A stretch of 49,220 nt of DNA, taken from Sphingomicrobium sp. (lineage in GTDB: Bacteria; Pseudomonadota; Alphaproteobacteria; Sphingomonadales; Sphingomonadaceae). The notes below the pieces were generated by a model. The model searched no databases and was not told the origin of the DNA. It was given only the letters and a program-made list of their open reading frames with translations. Below, in pieces: positions 46,082-49,220 of this stretch; the first letter of the stretch is position 1; every line of letters starts with the position of its first letter. Position numbers and translations under genes: made by a program. The stretch lies in contig JANWLR010000050.1 of the NCBI GenBank assembly GCA_025450755.1, positions 1 through 49,220 of the forward strand, written 5' to 3'.

Positions 46082-47281
46082 ATGCCTGTCACTACCGTTG
46101 CCATGCTCACTGCCGGTGGCCTCGCGCCATGCCTCTCATCCGCCGTTGGCGGCTTGATCGAGCGCTACACCAAGGTCGCTCCCGACGTGCGCATCATCGC
46201 CTACCGCAATGGGTATGCCGGCCTGCTCAAAGGTGATTCCGTGGAGGTGACACCCGAGGTTCGGGAGGTCGCCGGACGACTGCACGCATTCGGGGGAAGC
46301 CCGATTGGAAACAGCCGGGTCAAGCTGACCAACGTCAAGGACTGCGTGAAACGCGGCTTGGTCAAGGAGGGCCAGGATCCGCTGCACGTCGCCGCCGAGC
46401 AGCTGAGCCGCGACTGCGTCGATGTCCTGCACACAATCGGCGGGGACGACACCAACGGAACCGCCGCCGATCTCGCGGCATATCTGCGCAGCAACAATTA
46501 TCAGCTGACGGTCGTCGGCCTTCCCAAGACCATCGACAATGACATCGTGCCGATCCGCCAGTCGCTCGGAGCGTGGACAGCCGCCGAGCAGGGTGCCCTC
46601 TACGCGCGAAATATCATCGCCGAACATTCGACGAATCCGCGGATGCTCGTCGTCCACGAGGTGATGGGCCGCAACTGCGGGTGGCTCACGGCGGCGACAG
46701 CACTCGCGCACCACCAATGGGTCAAGAGCACGCAGTTCGCGGAGTGGCTCGACAATTCCGCCATCCGCTGGGACGTCCATGCCGTCTTCGTGCCGGAGCG
46801 TCCGTTCGACATCGCCGAAGAGGCCAAAAGGCTGCGCGCGATCATGGACGGTGAGGACGGGGTCAACCTCTTCATCTCCGAGGGCGCCGGAGTAACGGAG
46901 ATCGTGAGTGCGATGGAGGCGGCGGGCGAGGAAGTCCCCCGCGACGCGTTCGGCCATGTTCATCTCGACAAGATCAATCCGGGGCAGTGGTTCGCCAAGC
47001 AGTTCGCCGCCGAGCTCGGCGCCGACAAGGTGCTTGTCCAAAAGAGCGGCTATTTCTCCCGCTCAGCCGCGGCGAATGAGGCCGACCTCGCGCTCATTCG
47101 GGATTGCACGAATTATGCGGTGGACGCTGCTCTTAGGGGCGAATCGGGAGTGGTCGGCCAGGACGAGGAACGAGGCGACGATCTGCGGGCGATCGAGTTT
47201 GAGCGGATCGCGGGCGGCAAGAAGTTCGACGTGTCGGTGCCGTGGTTCACCGACCTGCTGCGCGACTTGGGTCAGGCATAA
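46082..47281 (+). CDS. pfp: Pyrophosphate-dependent 6-phosphofructokinase
   Basis: Reversibly phosphorylates fructose 6-phosphate using pyrophosphate. Discriminating motifs are GGDDTNGTA (the second Asp where ATP-dependent enzymes have Gly) and PKTIDNDI (Lys where ATP enzymes have Gly), both indicating PPi use. The MGRNCGWLTA segment binds the sugar phosphate. Length 399 fits the short homodimeric type. The start lies 18 bases after the DUF2721 stop, so it may be cotranscribed. Confidence 0.94.
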   Translation: MPVTTVAMLTAGGLAPCLSSAVGGLIERYTKVAPDVRIIAYRNGYAGLLKGDSVEVTPEVREVAGRLHAFGGSPIGNSRVKLTNVKDCVKRGLVKEGQDPLHVAAEQLSRDCVDVLHTIGGDDTNGTAADLAAYLRSNNYQLTVVGLPKTIDNDIVPIRQSLGAWTAAEQGALYARNIIAEHSTNPRMLVVHEVMGRNCGWLTAATALAHHQWVKSTQFAEWLDNSAIRWDVHAVFVPERPFDIAEEAKRLRAIMDGEDGVNLFISEGAGVTEIVSAMEAAGEEVPRDAFGHVHLDKINPGQWFAKQFAAELGADKVLVQKSGYFSRSAAANEADLALIRDCTNYAVDAALRGESGVVGQDEERGDDLRAIEFERIAGGKKFDVSVPWFTDLLRDLGQA

Positions 47282-47355
47282 GCGCGCTACGCGCAATCCA
47301 CAGAATATCGCCGCAGCCTCTAGACCGGCAAATCCGCGACTCTTACCTTCTGACC

Positions 47356-49104
47356 GTGACCTCCGCGCTAAACATCGAACGATCCGTGACGGGCCAGCCG
47401 TGGCGATGGCGTCGGCCGCCCGAGCCCAGTCTCGGCATGGACGCGCTGGTCGACGAGCTGTTGCTCGCCCGGGGCGTCCCCCGCGACGACCTTGCCCGTC
47501 ATCGCGACCCAAAGATCCGGGATTTCCTTCCCGATCCGAGCTGCTTTGCCGACATGGACAAGGGCGCCAAGCGCCTCGCCGACGCGATTCAGCAGCGCGA
47601 GACGATCGCCATCTTCGGCGATTATGACGTCGACGGCGCGACCAGCGCGGCGCTGCTGACTTTGCTTCTCCGGCGGCTGGGCGTCGAGCCCATCGTCTAC
47701 ATCCCGGACCGCCTGATGGAAGGCTACGGGCCCTCGGGCAAGGCACTGGTCGAGCTGAAGAAGCGGGGAGCGAGCGTCGCAGTGTGCGTCGACTGCGGGG
47801 CGCAGGCGTTCGAGGCGTTGCAGGAAGCGAAATCGGCCGGGCTCGACGTCATCGTGGTCGACCATCACCAGTGCGCCAGCCTGCTCCCTGTCGCCGTCGC
47901 GCTGATCAATCCAAACCGGCTCGACGAGAGCGAGCATGGCGCGGCGCATGGGCACTTGGCTGCGGTCGGCATGGCGTTCCTGCTTGGAGTCGCGCTGGTC
48001 CGCGAGCTTCGGGGCCGCGGATTGTTCGAGGCGCACGCAGAGCCAATGATGCTCGATCTTCTGGACCTCGTCGCGCTCGGCACGGTCGCCGACGTGGCCC
48101 GGCTGAAGAGCCTCAACCGTGCCTTTGTAACCCAGGGTCTTCGCGTGATGGCGGCACGGCAGAACATCGGGTTGTCGGCGCTTTCCGAGGCGGCGCGGCT
48201 GGTCAAGCCGCCCACTTGCCGCGATCTCGGATTCGCGCTCGGGCCGCGGATCAATGCCGGCGGGCGTGTCGGCAAGTCGGACCTAGGCGTTCGACTGCTG
48301 ACTTGCACCGATCCCGAAGAGGCACGGACAATCGCCGCCGAACTCGACCGGCTGAACGAGGAACGACGGGCAATCGAAATGCTGATCTTCGAGCAAGCGG
48401 AAGCCCAGGCGAAACAGCAGGACGGTCCGGTCATCACGGTGATGAGCAGCGGCTGGCACCAGGGGGTGATCGGAATCGTTGCGGGGCGTCTGAAGGAGTG
48501 CTTCGGCCGGCCAGTAATCGTCATCGCCGAAAAGGAGGACGGCACCGGAAAGGGCTCCGGCCGCTCGATCTCGGGCGTCGATCTCGGCGCTGCGGTGCTG
48601 GCGGCAAAGGACAGCGGATTGCTGGCCGCCGGCGGGGGCCATGCAATGGCTGCGGGCCTTACCCTTCCACCCGGCGGTCTCGACCGTTTCCGAAAATTCA
48701 TCGACGAACGCCTGGCTGCCGACGTCGAAAAATCGCGGAGCGACCGCGCACTCCTGCTCGATGCTCTGCTGGCGCCGGGAGGCGTTGCTGGAGGCCTGTG
48801 CGATGCATTGGATTGCGCTGGGCCTTACGGAGCCGGGTGGCCGAAACCGCGCATTGCAGCCGGCCCCGTCCGGCTGCTTCGGACGGGAATAGTCGGCGAC
48901 GGCCACGTTCGCGGGATCGGCTGCGGCGATGACGGCAAAAGTTTCAAATGGATCGCCTTCCGAAGCGCAGCAACACCGCTTGGGGAAGCCTTGCTCTCGG
49001 CGCCTGCCGACCAGCGCTGGTGGCTGGCGGGCTCAATCAGGCGCGACGAATGGAATGGCGGCAATGCGGCCGAGATGCACGTCGATGATGCCGCACTCGC
49101 TTGA
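47356..49104 (+). CDS. recJ: Single-stranded-DNA-specific exonuclease RecJ
   Basis: 5'-3' exonuclease of the DHH family in recombination and repair. Motifs: FGDYDVDGATSAAL (Asp89 start), VCVDCG, VVDHHQC and LGTVADV in the DHH domain; GGGHAMAAGL in DHHA1; C-terminal OB-fold. GTG at 47356 gives 582 residues and removes a 38-residue extension that would overlap pfp. Second repair gene of this kind in the window after recN, ligA and uvrB, but not in one operon with them. Confidence 0.95.
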   Translation: MTSALNIERSVTGQPWRWRRPPEPSLGMDALVDELLLARGVPRDDLARHRDPKIRDFLPDPSCFADMDKGAKRLADAIQQRETIAIFGDYDVDGATSAALLTLLLRRLGVEPIVYIPDRLMEGYGPSGKALVELKKRGASVAVCVDCGAQAFEALQEAKSAGLDVIVVDHHQCASLLPVAVALINPNRLDESEHGAAHGHLAAVGMAFLLGVALVRELRGRGLFEAHAEPMMLDLLDLVALGTVADVARLKSLNRAFVTQGLRVMAARQNIGLSALSEAARLVKPPTCRDLGFALGPRINAGGRVGKSDLGVRLLTCTDPEEARTIAAELDRLNEERRAIEMLIFEQAEAQAKQQDGPVITVMSSGWHQGVIGIVAGRLKECFGRPVIVIAEKEDGTGKGSGRSISGVDLGAAVLAAKDSGLLAAGGGHAMAAGLTLPPGGLDRFRKFIDERLAADVEKSRSDRALLLDALLAPGGVAGGLCDALDCAGPYGAGWPKPRIAAGPVRLLRTGIVGDGHVRGIGCGDDGKSFKWIAFRSAATPLGEALLSAPADQRWWLAGSIRRDEWNGGNAAEMHVDDAALA

Positions 49105-49117
49105 CCCGGAAATGACC

Positions 49118-49134
49118 CTCGCCTAACCGGCGAG
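49118..49134 (+). terminator. Weak hairpin after recJ
   Basis: ctcgcc / ggcgag with a five-base loop, 14 bases past the recJ stop; the following ccgctttcc is only partly T-rich. It precedes the tRNA-Glu gene by 10 bases. Confidence 0.4.
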
Positions 49135-49143
49135 CCGCTTTCC

Positions 49144-49219
49144 GGTCCCATCGTCTAGCGGTCTAGGACGTCGCCCTTTCACGGCGAAAACACGGGTTCG
49201 AGTCCCGTTGGGATCACCA
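49144..49219 (+). tRNA. tRNA-Glu (TTC anticodon), CCA encoded
   Basis: Acceptor arms ggtccca / tgggatc, anticodon stem tcgcc / ggcga with loop ctttcac (anticodon TTC), T-arm acggg-ttcgagt-cccgt. Discriminator A at 49216, CCA in the DNA at 49217-49219. It is complete one base before the right edge. Reads GAA and GAG codons. Confidence 0.96.
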
Positions 49220-49220
49220 C

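Overview
The window is GC-rich chromosomal DNA from an alphaproteobacterium, most probably a member of the Sphingomonadales. The basis is overall protein style: alphaproteobacterial HslV with a pre-Thr leader, a TonB receptor with a DLNGDGD loop, a GDSL autotransporter, a pyrophosphate-dependent phosphofructokinase, a subclass B3 metallo-beta-lactamase and a CtrA-like site. No species is claimed. Most of the window is ordinary housekeeping chromosome; accessory signals are a decayed resolvase at the left edge, a decayed phage-type lysis module near 34.5-34.9 kb, and a TIR-domain membrane protein near 11-13 kb.

Layout. 0-7.2 kb: a nucleic-acid and nucleoside salvage neighbourhood (AMP nucleosidase, secreted S1/P1 nuclease, cytidine deaminase, nucleoside transporter, LOG-type phosphoribohydrolase, adenosine-kinase-like PfkB kinase) plus a 2-oxoglutarate/Fe(II)-type dioxygenase that has lost one iron ligand, and two copies of a palindromic repeat. 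7.3-10.8 kb: queuosine-precursor transporter and a TonB-dependent receptor. 10.9-13.9 kb: TIR-TPR membrane protein, a tiny RSSGDT-repeat protein and a trypsin-like protease. 14-17.5 kb: gamma carbonic anhydrase, a small secreted protein and sdhCDA without sdhB. 17.6-21.5 kb: a soluble chemoreceptor, then overlapping SDR, metallo-beta-lactamase and prmA.

21.6-30.5 kb is one long minus-strand run: tRNA-Pro, yajC-secD-secF, bamD, recN, a DUF1697 gene, dienelactone hydrolase, ligA. Envelope assembly (BamD, SecDF-YajC) and DNA repair/replication (RecN, LigA) lie side by side, many with 1-8 bp overlaps. 30.5-34.4 kb holds a DUF2459 membrane protein, hslVU and two overlapping TMEM175-type channel genes. 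34.4-43.1 kb contains the lysis-gene remnant, an M20 peptidase, a hybrid sensor kinase with duplicated PAS domains, a small membrane protein, the GDSL autotransporter and uvrB. 43.4-49.2 kb is a plus-strand series: DUF3617 lipoprotein, diacylglycerol-kinase-like enzyme, two membrane proteins, pfp, recJ and tRNA-Glu.

Most promising unusual signals: the TIR / Tat-like anchor / TolB-N / TPR protein with its small repeat-protein neighbour; the His-to-Asn change in the dioxygenase; the salvage cluster as a unit; the fossil lysis module; and the absence of sdhB. I did not find a clearly new multi-gene defence or mobile system, and no CRISPR array, intact insertion sequence or prophage is visible.
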